Positions 33,470-44,544 of a stretch of 64,000 nucleotides of DNA are shown here, piece by piece. A program made the position numbers and the translations under genes. The notes beneath the pieces are model-generated. The model made no database searches and had not been told where the DNA came from. It worked only from the letters and a program-made list of their open reading frames with translations. The stretch is from assembly GCF_963676685.1 (NCBI RefSeq), contig NC_092356.1, forward strand, positions 43,673,601-43,737,600. The letters are read 5' to 3'. This DNA comes from Mytilus edulis. Lineage: Eukaryota > Mollusca > Bivalvia > Mytilida > Mytilidae. Within the stretch, counting starts at the first letter, position 1. Each line of letters begins with the position of its first letter.

Positions 33470-36400
33470 CTACAATAAAAAGAAAATGTTTTTATAGGCT
33501 TTCCAATTAGTTCTATTCCATAATCAAAGTGCTGTAAGCGCTGAAGGCAGTTAACCAAAAACCTGGCAAACGTAATTATGTGCAGTGGCGGATCCAGAAA
33601 TTTTCATAAGTGGGGGCCCAATGCCTGCCTAACAGGGGACCTTCTCCTGTCATGCTTCAGTGATTCCCTATATAATCAACCAAATTTTTCTCAAAAATGG
33701 AAAGGGGGGGGGCACTGAAAAACCCTCTAAATTCGCCTCTGATGTGGCATTAAACATTCATATATTGTACATTTATGTTTATCTAATGAATTAATTATTA
33801 AGGCAAATAATTTATATGTTATCAAGGTTTCAATAGCAATGAATATATAAATGTATATTTTTTATGGTGAGTCTGCAGTGGTACAAGTTCGCAATGATTG
33901 TAGTTGTTCTAGTTGGTAGTTAACGTTGGTTTTAGTTGACTGTTAGTAGTACGTGTTGACTTAGTACGAACATCTAATAGTATGAATGGACTGGTTTCCC
34001 TGTAAAGAAAACTGAGTATGTGTTCTATAGTACAATAGTTATGCGACACAAATCAGACAAATGTTCACTACTACAAGGATCAAAGGTGAGGTCTGACTGA
34101 CCTGCCCATAGTAAATGTAAATGATTTGTTATATTGTCCCATACATGAATATATATGGTTTAGGGGTGGGGATCTCGAGGGTTTTCAAGTTCTCAAACAG
34201 GAAGGGGTAGGGTGACCCCAGGGACTTCCCCTATATTTCATTTGATTTGTTATATTGTTCCATACATGAATCTATATGGTTTAGGGGTGGGGATCTCGAG
34301 GGTTTTCAAGTTCTCAAACAGGAAGGGATAGGATGACCCCAGGGACTTCCCCTATATTTCATTTGATTTGTTATATTGTCCCATACATGAATATATATGG
34401 TTTAGGGGTGGGGATCTCATCGGTTTCCAAGTTCTCAAACAGGAGGGGGTAGGGGGACTTCCCCTATATTTCATTTAATTAGTTATTTTGACCCTATATA
34501 TAATTAAGGGGTGGGGATCTCACGATTTCGTAAGTTCCCAAACAGGAGGGGGTGGGTAACCCCATGGACTCCCCTTATATTTCATTTGATTAGTTATATA
34601 TATAGTCCCATACATGAATGTATATGGTTGAGAGGTCATCCGTTTCAAAGTTATCAAACAGTGGGGGGGGGGGGGGGGGGGGGGGTAGAGTGGCCCAAAG
34701 GACGCCACCTATATGATTTGCCTACATTCAGGTAGTTATTTGTGAAAATAAAGTAAGAATCTTCCAGCTACTTTAACTGATCCTTCAAAATTGAGAAAAA
34801 AAAATACCCCTTCAAAATTGCAGTAATATGTTTACACTTTAAAAGCATCTTACATGCATTATCAACATTTATCACTGATAAAGAAAATTTAAACTGTGAC
34901 CAGGAACATATATATTGTTAGATATACTGTTCCCAGCTGTCACAATGTATTGGATTTTGACATTAAAATTTGTCAAAAGTAATTTTGAGTTTCTGTTTAA
35001 AATATTTTCTGCTTTTTCTTTCTTTTACATATATCTTTTGGTTTTCAATTCTAGTGTTTATATTCATTTACCATGCATAGATGTATTTTGTCACCTGCCT
35101 GGATTCGCCAAAAACCTGGAATTACCCTTATCCGCATCCGGTATCGAATCCTAAATTGTAATTGTCTTTTCACGGCAGCCATTGTCATTGTGTTCCAATG
35201 TTGTTTTTGTCAGTCAGATACGATTTTACTCGTATTAACACATCTTTTGTCGGCGATTTTCTGTATATAGCTAGCGATTGAACAAAATTGACATCGCTGT
35301 CATGAATAATAATGATTAAAATAAGTTTTGAGATCGTTGATTTGGAGACTTTGGCGAAAAGGTTTGCAAAGCTAGTTTTTATTTTCTTTCAAGTGGAACT
35401 GAGACTACTATAACTGTGATACAGTTGTCTCAGAGGGGAAGGCCCGTCGGGCGTGGCTAGTAACCAATTCGAAAGTGGAAGGTCACGGACCTCAGACCAC
35501 CGCTAATTTGAACCCCTGCCTCCAAATTGAAAATTTACGAATTTCGTCTTCTAATTTGAAATTGCCGCCAACAGCATGAACAGTTGAACTTATTATATAA
35601 TAGACTACTGACGTAGTTGTACTACGTATTGACGACAAACAATATTCCTACGACTTTTGCCATTTGGGAAATCTTAACTACTTGTCTTAAAAGATTTTCG
35701 GCGATTAAATATTTCGTACAATTGTTTTTTGACATCTTAGCCAAAAGCACAGGCGATAATAAACTACATAAGAATTCCTAATGAGTGCAACTTCAAAACT
35801 TTTGGGAAAATCGACGACCATTTAACGTTTTTATGGTAATATTTTTTATATTCTAGAATAAAAAGTATTAAAAAAGTGTTCAATTAGTTATATATAACAT
35901 AGTAGCCAGCTAGATAATAACAATGGCAAGTATTTCAGAATTTTTTGGGTAGACCACAAATCTAGGGTGCTCGCATAATGCAGATTAACTGCATAAAAAT
36001 CGATGTTAAAGAATCCAAAATCCATATCCTTAGAGTAATTTTTCTTACATTAAATTGAAATACATACGGTTCAGAAATAGAAATGCCAAAATCAATCTTA
36101 CTTCCTTTTCAGTTTTAACTACTTAAAGGTCTACAACACAACAACAATAAAATCTAAAATTGAACTTGACCTTCACTTAGTCTCAGAAAACAACATATCT
36201 AAATTTGAAAATATTACTTCAAAGTGTTTTTAAGTTATTGCATGGACACTGTTTGGTTGGCTCTGCCCACCAGACTTCCCATCCAGTCACCTGCCAGCAG
36301 TGCATCGTCAAATTATATACCATATTTACTTTAGAAATCCGGTAAAAATAAAGGGCTGCGCTTTAGCGCATGGTACGCCCATTGCTCTTTTAACTTGTCT

Positions 36401-39400
36401 TTTATGCTTTAAATGAATTTATATGATCAACTAGAAATATATATACAAATCAAAAGGGATGTTACATTAATATATTCACCAAAGTTTCATAAAATCCCCC
36501 TTTTTTAAGTATAAAAATTCATTACTTGAGAAAACGTAAAATCTAAAATTTATAAAAATGGAAAGGGAGCTTATGTCAATAGATATAAACAATTTATCAA
36601 AGTTGCATAAAATTTTGTGAAAGTGTTAGTTATTGTCCCAAAATTGGAAAATCCCCCCTTTTTTAAGCATAAAAATTCATAACACAGAAATGTAAAATCT
36701 GAAATTTATAAAAATTGAAAGGGAGCTTACATCAATAGATATAAACAATTCACCAAAGTTTCATGGACATTGGTGAAAGCCTTTTTGAGTTATTGTCCGA
36801 AGTGTTGAAAATCCCCCTTTTCTTATGAATAAAGCCCCATAAATCCAAAACATAAAATCTGAAATTTATAAAAATTGAAAGGGAGCTTACATCAATAGAT
36901 ATAAACAATTCACCAAAGTTTCATGGACATTCGTGAAAGCCTTTTTGAGTTATTGTCCGAAGTGTTGAAAATCCCCCTTTTTTTATGAATAAAGCCCCAT
37001 AAATCCAAAACTTAAAATCTGAAATTTATAAAAATTGAAAGGGAGCTTACATCAATAGATATAAACAATTCACCAAAGTTTCATGGACATTGGTGAAAGC
37101 TTTTTTGAGTTATTGTCCGAAGTGTTGAAAATCCCCCCTTTTTTATGAATAAAGCCCCATAAATCCAAAACTTAAAATCTGAAATTAAAAAAAACCGAAA
37201 GGGAGCTTATGTCAATAGATATAAACAATTCACTTAAGTTTCATGGAAATTGGTGAAAGTGTTTTTGAGTTATTGTCCGAAGTGTGGAAGACGGACGGAC
37301 GGACAGACGGACGGACGGACAGACAGACAGACGGACGGACAACGGTATACCATAATACGTCCCGTCTAAAAGACGACGGGCATATAAAAATAGATCAGAA
37401 TGTACAATACAATGTCAATAGCTTGCACTTTTATTTTAGATCCTTCCTTTGACTTATATGATGACGTAGCTATATAACGACTATTTATCACCACCAAGAA
37501 GGTAGGTAATCAGATTAGATTACATGCATATTGAATATACATTGTACATGTATATGTAACAGCTTACCCTTTAGTTTTAGATCCTTTCTTCGGCTTATCT
37601 GATGACATAGCTATATCTCGACTATCTGTTACCATCTGTTCTTCTGAATCTGTTTGTTGTGTACTTTTCAATGTTTTCTTTATATTTGCAACCTGTAAAA
37701 CATTGAAAAAATTATAAACATACTTTTTACAGCCAAATGATTCTATAAGTAATTATGTTGTTTTTTTAAAGAGAAATGCTTCAAGTAATCATATATTTTT
37801 GTAAGCTTTCAATTATTTACCTCTTGTTCCATTTGCTGTTTTATTCTTATATTATTTTCTTTATTTTGATTGGCCTTTGTTATCTGTAGTTCTATACTTT
37901 GTAAAACAGCTTCACATCCATTGCACCTGGAAAAAAAAAGTGTTTCAATAAAGTATGGGCTAATCCTGTTTGTATTTATCATTGTTGAAGTTCAATATCT
38001 CTATGTAAGACACTGTTTCCCTTACGACAAGATTTAAAATCCATTAAATTATCAAATAAGAAATAAGAACTTTCACATTTCATTTATCAGATCTTTAAAA
38101 TACAAATAATAGTTGTTGCTTTGAAATCTAACACACACTTGCAGCCAAGGGATTTTGACCACCAATAAAACCAATCCCTTAAAGACTTCTAAATTAAAGA
38201 ATCTGATTGAAGTTTGACGATTAAGGTCAGAGTGACATGACCAGTAATAACTGTTATCGGAGAAATCCTGGCTAATGGCCTGTAAACTACAAAGATATAG
38301 CAATCCTTGGACAACTGGCATAAGATTCAGATTGATACGTTCTTTGGCAAAAAGAATTATAATTCAAATCTCCAAAAAAGTCCAAGATTGGTCAATATTT
38401 AAATGACAGTCCTATTTAGCAATGGAAGGGCAAGAAATACATGGTCAAAGTGTCCTAAATACTCACCAGTCCTGTAAAACATTAATGATCTCTGGTACAG
38501 CTTCAGATCTGATGTCACGACCAATGGCGTAGTCTACTTCTAGTCTCTGATTCTTCTGGTCTAGTTTACCGTGTATTATATCAGCATATATCACCTCTAT
38601 TATTAAATCCTAAATAAAGACAATACAATAAAATAACAATACTGGTATATTCATTTTGATTAAATTACTATAAACCATCTATTTTTGCACAATATTTTGT
38701 TTTTACACTTTGTAGCAAGCAGACTATGCAAAATATCTTAATCATCAATTTTAATCTCTGTTGATGTATAATACTATTGATATCCTAGTTTTACATGTTC
38801 AGGATAATTTTTATTTGTTATTTTTTACTCATAAAAGTTGAAAAATTGTGGTTCATAGTATGTTTTTTAGTAAATGCAGCAACATACCAGTAATCATTAT
38901 TGTATTTCTACAGCTGTTGTTGTGTGTATAACGTTTTATATTTCAAGTAAAATAAGTTTATTATTTACCAGTACCAGTATACCAAAATAAAATTTCAGAC
39001 TATACTGTATGCAAATTCTCCCTCAGGCATTCTAGAATCATGACAAACAGACCAATGCCAAGTCTTATGGGCATAATTACAACATTTAACAATCGACTCT
39101 TTCTGTGACATAATAACAGAAGCATTGTGACATTTGAAATCTAAAAGTGATGATCTATTACAAAATTTTAAAGACATTTTGTAATATCGCAATTTGAAAT
39201 TATTGAAAGGAACACAAGTGGGCTTTGTACCTTGACCTATAATGGTTTACTTTTACAAATTGTTTTTTGGATGGAGAGTTGTCTCATTGGCACTCATACC
39301 ACATCTTCCTTTATCAATATGTAGTAAAACAGTCAAACAAAACGTCTATTGTCTGTAATATGAATTACCTCTAAATTTCTTAAATTCTGTATGTCAAGTT

Positions 39401-39428
39401 CTTGCAATAAAACTGAATAAGGAATGTG
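33433..39428 (-). CDS. COPS7: COP9 signalosome subunit 7, C-terminal five exons
   Basis: Five minus-strand exons join in phase to 471 nt (156 residues plus stop). COPS7 is a PCI-domain subunit of the COP9 signalosome, which removes NEDD8 from cullin-RING ligases. Visible are the PCI winged-helix part ([58 protein letters not shown]), the C-terminal helix ([20 protein letters not shown]), then VANIKKTLK and a basic tail GSKTKGIRGSSG. The KGxRGS ending resembles vertebrate COPS7B. Vertebrate proteins are about 265-275 residues, so roughly 100 N-terminal residues are missing; I find no exon for them, and a 100-N gap lies 263 bp upstream. Confidence 0.93.
33583..33745 (+). repeat. GTGGCGGATCCAG-type dispersed repeat
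   Basis: GCAGTGGCGGATCCAGAAAT start, GTGGGGGCCCAATG, a run of eight Gs in AAAGGGGGGGGCAC, and a degenerate end TTCGCCTCTGATG. A repeat with this start is widespread in invertebrate genomes. It lies in the last COPS7 intron. Confidence 0.55.
34116..34735 (+). repeat. About 122-bp tandem repeat ending in a 23-G run
   Basis: Five diverged copies marked by GTCCCATACATGAATATATA, GGTTTAGGGGTGGGGATCTC and CCCTATATTTCATTTGATT. The last copy contains 23 consecutive Gs at 34663-34685. G-richness is confined to one strand. It lies in the last COPS7 intron. Confidence 0.85.
35150..36340. other. Gene-free stretch in last COPS7 intron
   Basis: No exon or structured repeat except the CTGAGACTACTATAAC palindrome at 35399-35434, a decayed relative of the perfect one at 7089-7124. 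Confidence 0.45.
36347..37390 (-). mobile_element. Tandem-core repeat family c, copy 2 (reverse)
   Basis: Read on the minus strand it starts ATGCCCGTCGTCTTTTAGAC and GGGACGTATTATGGTATACC, then a GTCCGTCCGTCTGTCTGTCT tract, about five units of about 160 bp (CACCAAAGTTTCATGGACAT on the plus strand near 36752, 36913 and 37072), and a CATGCGCTAAAGCGCAGC hairpin end. The three central units are nearly identical, suggesting recent homogenisation. Confidence 0.85.
37434..37500 (-). pseudogene. Decayed duplicate of a COPS7 exon end
   Basis: On the minus strand ATAGTCGTTATATAGCTACG, TCATCATATAAGTCAAAGGA and AGGATCTAAAATAAAAG parallel the real exon end ATAGTCGAGATATAGCTATG onward at 37568-37640. The position of the donor reads TGCAAGC instead of GTAAGC, so splicing there is lost. 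Intron bases beyond it also match, giving a duplication of about 130 bp. Confidence 0.8.
37568..37692 (-). CDS. COPS7: COPS7 exon, linker and basic tail
   Basis: Acceptor TTTTACAG and donor GTAAGC. Encodes [20 protein letters not shown] and a tail with KPKKGSKTK. Ends with two bases of a glycine codon. A decayed copy of its end lies about 130 bp further into the intron (37434-37500). Confidence 0.92.
37821..37926 (-). CDS. COPS7: COPS7 exon, C-terminal helix
   Basis: Acceptor TTTTTTTTTTCCAG and donor GTAAAT. Encodes [20 protein letters not shown] and [15 protein letters not shown], aligned with human [20 protein letters not shown] and following. Confidence 0.95.
38467..38609 (-). CDS. COPS7: COPS7 exon, PCI winged helix
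   Basis: Acceptor TTTATTTAG and donor GTGAGT. Encodes [20 protein letters not shown] and [20 protein letters not shown], the most conserved stretch of the subunit. Confidence 0.97.
38995..39174 (-). other. Unexplained Cys/His-rich open frame in COPS7 intron
   Basis: A 60-codon minus-strand frame, [20 protein letters not shown] then [19 protein letters not shown], ends in EGEFAYSIV before a stop. The Cys, His and Trp pattern looks like protein rather than random AT-rich sequence. It has no evident splice link to COPS7. It may be a fragment of a mobile-element protein or decayed gene; I do not recognise the family. Confidence 0.25.
39215..39318 (-). repeat. Dispersed repeat family R1, reverse 5' part
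   Basis: CCTATAATGGTTTACTTTTA, GGATGGAGAGTTGTCTCATT and CATACCACATCTTCC in the reverse family order. Inside the COPS7 intron, upstream of the last-but-four exon. Confidence 0.75.
39369..39428 (-). CDS. COPS7: COPS7 exon, first visible
   Basis: Acceptor TTATCTTTCAG and donor GTAATT. Encodes [20 protein letters not shown], corresponding to human [20 protein letters not shown]. Phase 0 at both ends. Confidence 0.93.
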
Positions 39429-39690
39429 CTGAAAGATAAAATACAAAGAATTCTAATAGATTGGTGAATTAATTGATATCATAGTTTCTCATCAATAAAT
39501 TTCATAAAGTTCTATGTGGATTTAATATTGCCATTTTTTTTAAATAGTAAAAAATTAATTATCACTTTTTCAGGAAATGGTGAATAAAAAATAATCCTAT
39601 CTCAGTCTTAAATTCAGACTTAATTTTATTTTCAAGTTCATCTTCATCAAAAGATTTCATTTTCAAGTTCATCTTCATCTAAAATAGGTA

Positions 39691-39790
39691 NNNNNNNNNN
39701 NNNNNNNNNNNNNNNNNNNNNNNNNNNNNNNNNNNNNNNNNNNNNNNNNNNNNNNNNNNNNNNNNNNNNNNNNNNNNNNNNNNNNNNNNN
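39691..39790. other. Assembly gap, 100 N
   Basis: Exactly 100 Ns, a conventional placeholder for a gap of unknown size. Left flank has a 36-bp duplicated TTTTCAAGTTCATCTTCATC motif; right flank begins inside an R1 repeat. Missing COPS7 exons may lie here. Confidence 0.99.
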
Positions 39791-40060
39791 GTATGTATTT
39801 GTCTGTCCCAAGTCAGGAGCCTGTAATTCAGTGGTTTTCATTTGTTTATGTTTTACATATTTGTTTTTCGTTCATTTCAAAAAAATATGGCTGTTAGTTT
39901 TCATTGCGGGACCTTGTATAGCTGACTATGCGGAATGGGCTTTGCTCGTGATTGTTGAAGGCCGTACGGTGACCTATAAATAGTAATTTCTGCGTTATTT
40001 TGGTCTCTTGTGGAGAGTTCACGTTTCATTAGCAATCATATCACATCTTCTGCGGGACCC
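39791..40060 (-). repeat. Dispersed repeat family R1, near-complete reverse copy
   Basis: GTCTGTCCCAAGTCAGGAGC, ATATTTGTTTTTCGTTCATT, TGTTGAAGGCCGTACGGTGA, GGTCTCTTGTGGAGAGTTCA and ATCATATCACATCTTC in the reverse family order. Starts at the assembly gap. Confidence 0.85.
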
Positions 40061-40424
40061 GAATGGGTTCAGTTGTTCTCGACAACTATCGATATGGTCC
40101 CCTTATACTTGAAATGGAATTATTTATGCAGTCTTTGTAAGTACTAACCAAATAGTTTTCACAAGAAACTGTCAAATGAGTATCGTTCAATGGAGAAACA
40201 AGTCTGATGGAGACGTCTAATACCAGGAACGATTTGAAAGATATTGTCACGGTCACGATCTATACTCCCGATATACTAGCCATGTCTACTTGATTCTTCA
40301 AAAAGCGCCCGGCTGCGTCCTGAGGTCCCTTTCACGAAGTGTCGAAATAATTTCGAACGAAAATTTCATATCCGTGTTTGAAACAAATGTCGGTTTAATA
40401 ACATTCGAAAACAATTTTGTGACT

Positions 40425-41786
40425 TATATATGTTACAGTGAATTTGTATAATCAGTGATTATGTAGAATTCTGAAATTTTCAGGGATTCTGTAGAATCAC
40501 TGGGTAGTTTAGGGATTATATATAATCACTAAAATTTTCAGGGATTATGTATAATCACTAGAAAAAAACATCAGGGATTCTGCATAATAACTGAAATGAA
40601 GAAATAGTTTTATTTATAAAGAAAATTAATAAAAAAAAAATTATCCTATAAAATCAAATAAAAACATATTATCATTATCATTATAAAGTAACATAAATTG
40701 TAAAATGTTACGCACAATATATAAAAAAAATGATTACCCCAATTTTTCAAAACGTTAGGCACACTTTAATAAAATGTGAAACACAATATATTAAAATAAT
40801 ATCATCTTCACATCTGTTTTTACCACAAAATCCACATTTAAAAAAACATTTTCCTGCACATATCGAATCAGATTTTAACAACACGCCTAAGAGAAATAAG
40901 TGTTCAGTACAATATCTGAAGGTATCCCCTCCAAAAACAATAAATACAAAATAAATATAGGAATTTGTAACCTTGAACTGGTTAGTGCAAGGAAGATACC
41001 ATGTTTTGTGGCCAGGTGATATCCTTTTTCAGACTTTTTTTTAACAATTGCCATCGTTATGTTTTTTTGGGTTTCCCTTTCTTTTTTACCCTGTGGAATT
41101 GCCATGAGAATATTTCACCAAATGCAAGCTTCCTCTAAAGTTTTGTTCTATTTGTCAATCCTAAGTTCTGCCTGTTTTTTTCTCTATACATTTAGATGCC
41201 TAACTTCTCACAGTTTGAATTTCTTGTTCATTTGAACAAAACAAAACAAAAACAAAAAAAAAAACCGCCACAAAACAGAGGTTCCCTAATATTCTTCACC
41301 ATTTGCTCTACATGTATCTCAAATACGATGCTTTGTGGATTTACAAATAGAACATGAATATCCATTTGACGCTGGCTTTTAATAAACAAACAATACATAC
41401 TATCGCTATAAAGGGAATCTTGATATTATTAATTTTGAAGTCTTCACCTTTATCTCGAAACCCTGTGTTGGTCATATCTTTTATATCTTTTATATCATCC
41501 TCTGTGTTTAAAAGCCAAATTATTTCATTTGGCAAGGAATATGAAAGAAAAAAATGATATTATTTTTTTTTATAAAACAAAGGATCATTAAATTATTCAT
41601 AATCCCTGAAATCATATTAGGGAATTTGTAGAATAATTATTAAAATTTTCAGTGATTATGTAAAATCACTGGTCATTTTCAGGGATTATATATAATTACT
41701 TATGATTTTAGTGATTCTACATATTCCCTGAAAAATATGGGATTCTACATAACCCCTGATTATACAAATTCACTGTAACATATATA
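40425..41786. mobile_element. 1.36-kb element with long repetitive inverted ends
   Basis: The ends are TATATATGTTACAGTGAATT and its complement. Each arm is about 170-190 bp and built from repeated phrases such as CAGGGATTATGTATAATCAC and TCTGTAGAATCACTG, inverted between the two sides. The 1-kb interior has only fragmentary frames (for example 40730-40954 on plus, 40887-41105 and 41341-41535 on minus) that I cannot assign. It is probably a deleted or non-autonomous DNA transposon. Confidence 0.7.
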
Positions 41787-42101
41787 CTGAACCGGACAAC
41801 CGTCAGTAAAAAATCATGAATAATTTTACATCATCGAATCTGAATACTCCTTGACTAAGGCTTGAACATTTTGGGTAAACAATTGGTCATGTTTACTATC
41901 CGGGCTTATATGTTAAGTGATAATACATGGAATATCTGGAAAACTTTCTACTCCGTCTACTTCCAGAATTGCATGTCGATAAATTACGGACATATGTATA
42001 GATACCTCGGTGCGCTGAAAAATAAGTTTGTTGAAGTTCAAACTTTTCTTTGCAACCGTACTTTTCGGAATATTCATGAATTATATTACACTTATAACCA
42101 C

Positions 42102-42124
42102 GGGGGGGGGGGGGGGGGGGGGGG
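42102..42124 (+). repeat. 23-G homopolymer
   Basis: Twenty-three consecutive Gs between AACCAC and TAACTTCC, the same length as the run at 34663-34685. Confidence 0.95.
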
Positions 42125-42727
42125 TAACTTCCTATCAATGGGTAAACGGTGATGTGCCAAAAATATGGGTCATAATTTTGCAAGATTTTATATTAAAATG
42201 ACCCTCCTTTTTAATGACATCCTATAATATTAAAATGCATTTACGTTTGGTAACTGTATATTGATTTGGGGTATGATCTACATATCATATATAAATATGC
42301 TATTGAGAATCTTACATTATTAATGAATGTTATATAAAAATGGGTACGTTTTTTTAGGCAAAAATGGCACACCCCTACCAAAAAAATATCGAGTTTTCTT
42401 TCAAACATTTTGCGACTATGCACGGAACTGATGTCCGCGAATTTGTCTAAAAGTTCTGCAAAGTAATTAAACATATCACCAAGGTTAGTGCATTTTCTGA
42501 CAAGTGTAAGTTTCTTAGATTCCACACTAATATATTACGGTACCGTTCCAAAGATATATTGGGAGCATCATCCAAAACATTCAACTCTTCGTCCGTGAAT
42601 TTTAAAGAAGCCTCTTTAGCGCTATAAGATAGAAACGCATAAAAGAAATGCTCGTACAATTACATACCCAAGTTTTACTTTGAAAGTTCTGCACTTAAGA
42701 GTAAAAATAACACATGCAATATGTTAC

Positions 42728-43045
42728 GGCCTGGTAGGACTTGGAATATGAATGTACCTATATGTCTTTACTCATATTTGATTGTCTGAGCCCTGGTGAG
42801 ACTTTGTATACTTGTATGAATTTATCGACAAATCTTTATTCTTACCTGATCTTCTTAATCCTGGTGGGACTTGGAATATGAATGTACCTATATGTCTTTA
42901 CTCGTATTTGATCGTCTATGCCCTGGTGAGACTAGCAGGCATATGAACATACCTACATATCTGTACTCATACCTGATTTCCGGGTCCTGCATGGTGACTT
43001 GCATATGAATTTACCTACATATCTTTACTCATACCTGATTTTCTG
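42728..43045 (-). repeat. Five-unit array related to the FkbM anchor-exon end
   Basis: On the minus strand each unit of about 60-68 bp reads like AAGTCTCACCAGGGCxxAGA, then ATCAGGTATGAGTAAAGATA and TGTAGGTAxATTCATA. This matches the coding end and donor of the exon at 60035-60183 and its local copies. Units near 43022 and 42963 keep AATCAG|GTATGAGT and one keeps GATCAG|GTAAGA, so they look like real splice donors of a paralogue. No membrane-anchor coding region is found beside it. Confidence 0.7.
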
Positions 43046-43049
43046 AGAA

Positions 43050-43232
43050 GAGTGTCGGCGATAAATTATCTCCCTGTTTCACACCAGTTTTACAGCAAAA
43101 CCACGATGTTAGTTTACCGTTTATACGAACACAGGACTCAGAATTTTGGTATATACTTTTTGTGCCCTGTGTATAGACATGGACGGCTGCAGTTTTTACC
43201 AAATTATTACTGTTCGTGGCCAAATGTGACAA
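43050..43232 (-). mobile_element. LINE reverse-transcriptase fragment
   Basis: The minus strand encodes CVRINGKLTSWFCCKTGVKQ then GDNLSPTLF, the signature RT block (NGxxSxxFxxxxGVxQGDxLSPxLF) of non-LTR retrotransposons. The frame is cut off on both sides, so it is a short dead fragment. Confidence 0.75.
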
Positions 43233-44544
43233 AACTTATGTATTTGTATCAAACAAAATCTAGATCTTTAGTTGGAAAATTATGTAATTATTTGAAATCG
43301 CCTGGGAGATTAGATCACATCTAATAAGTTGATCATTTGTCTATTGTAATATCTTATTAAATTGTTCTCTGTTGTTTATTGTGTGTCACAATTTAAATAT
43401 GTTTGTGTTGCTATAGCACGAAACTACTGCCGTTTGCAAATAAAGAATTCATATATAATTCATTCATATATCTTCCTAAAAACAAAAATGTTTATTGTTA
43501 TATAAACACCAAGCCCATCTATTGTTTGAAACTTGTTGGATAAACGTGAGTTGGGTTTTTCAAATGTTGGAGAATCGTGACTAATCCATAAGTACACTTC
43601 CACGTGAATTTACCTCTAAAACACTGGTATATGTTTTAATCATTTAAGTCTCTGATTCCTGATTTTTTATTGTAATTGTTTTCGGCTATTACCTAGATCA
43701 CAGTAATTAGAAATCTTACTTTTGTGTTAATTTGAAGTGTTGACACAATTTGTAATGCATTCTGTATTTTAATGTTTTCTAAGTTTCTGTTATATCTCGT
43801 CTCACTTTTTTAAATATGTACCACCTTTAGTAGGTATATGATGGTAAGTTTTAACTTCTGAACTCGTTCTCTGAACTACAAAGTTATTATTTTTGTAAAA
43901 GAGTTTTCATTTCCTATTCAATTTTCGATGGTGACGTTCACTTGTCACCATCTTATGGTGATTATATATCTCAACTTTTTCGATTCGCAGGTGTATCACT
44001 ATGTAACAACGAAAGAAATCTATGTATTACAGAAACATTATTACACCAGGGTTTTCAATCCGAAACGTATTTAACCATTTACTGAATGTTATCATCGGTA
44101 CAAGGACGTCATTCGTAAATAGTTATCAAACATGCAGACATCTTGTGCGTTCAGGTATTTCACATCCAATCTTTTATGGTAATATTCTACTCAAAGCAAA
44201 ACAAAAGTCGGCATTCACCACAAAAGCTAACCAAACCCTTAATCATACTTATTAACAAGGGATATGAGACAACTTAGCCGTACAACCTTCAACAAGCCTC
44301 GCATTTCCCCGTTTCTAAGCCTTATCCTTATATCGTTGTTAATGACCTATTATTGTCTATAAATATTGTTGAAACAAGAAACATGAGTCTTTTAATAGTT
44401 TTTATAGACTTTGAACTAGCTTACTTTAAGATCGCCAGATATGTTTTACGAATAAGTTTTTTGTGTTTTGTATCGGTCCGGTGTGTTAACCCCTTTTCAA
44501 CTGAGTTTGTGTGGATGATGTGCTATTAAAAATGTACACCAATG

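Noticed and set aside
41862..42183. Frames on both strands with poly-Gly or poly-Pro
   Set aside because: They are created by the 23-G run.
42241..42659. Overlapping minus-strand frames containing TDEELNVLDDAPNISLERYR and LGDMFNYFAELLDKFADIS
   Set aside because: They look protein-like and could be one frameshifted coding fragment, but I recognise no family and see no splice sites, so it is left unannotated.
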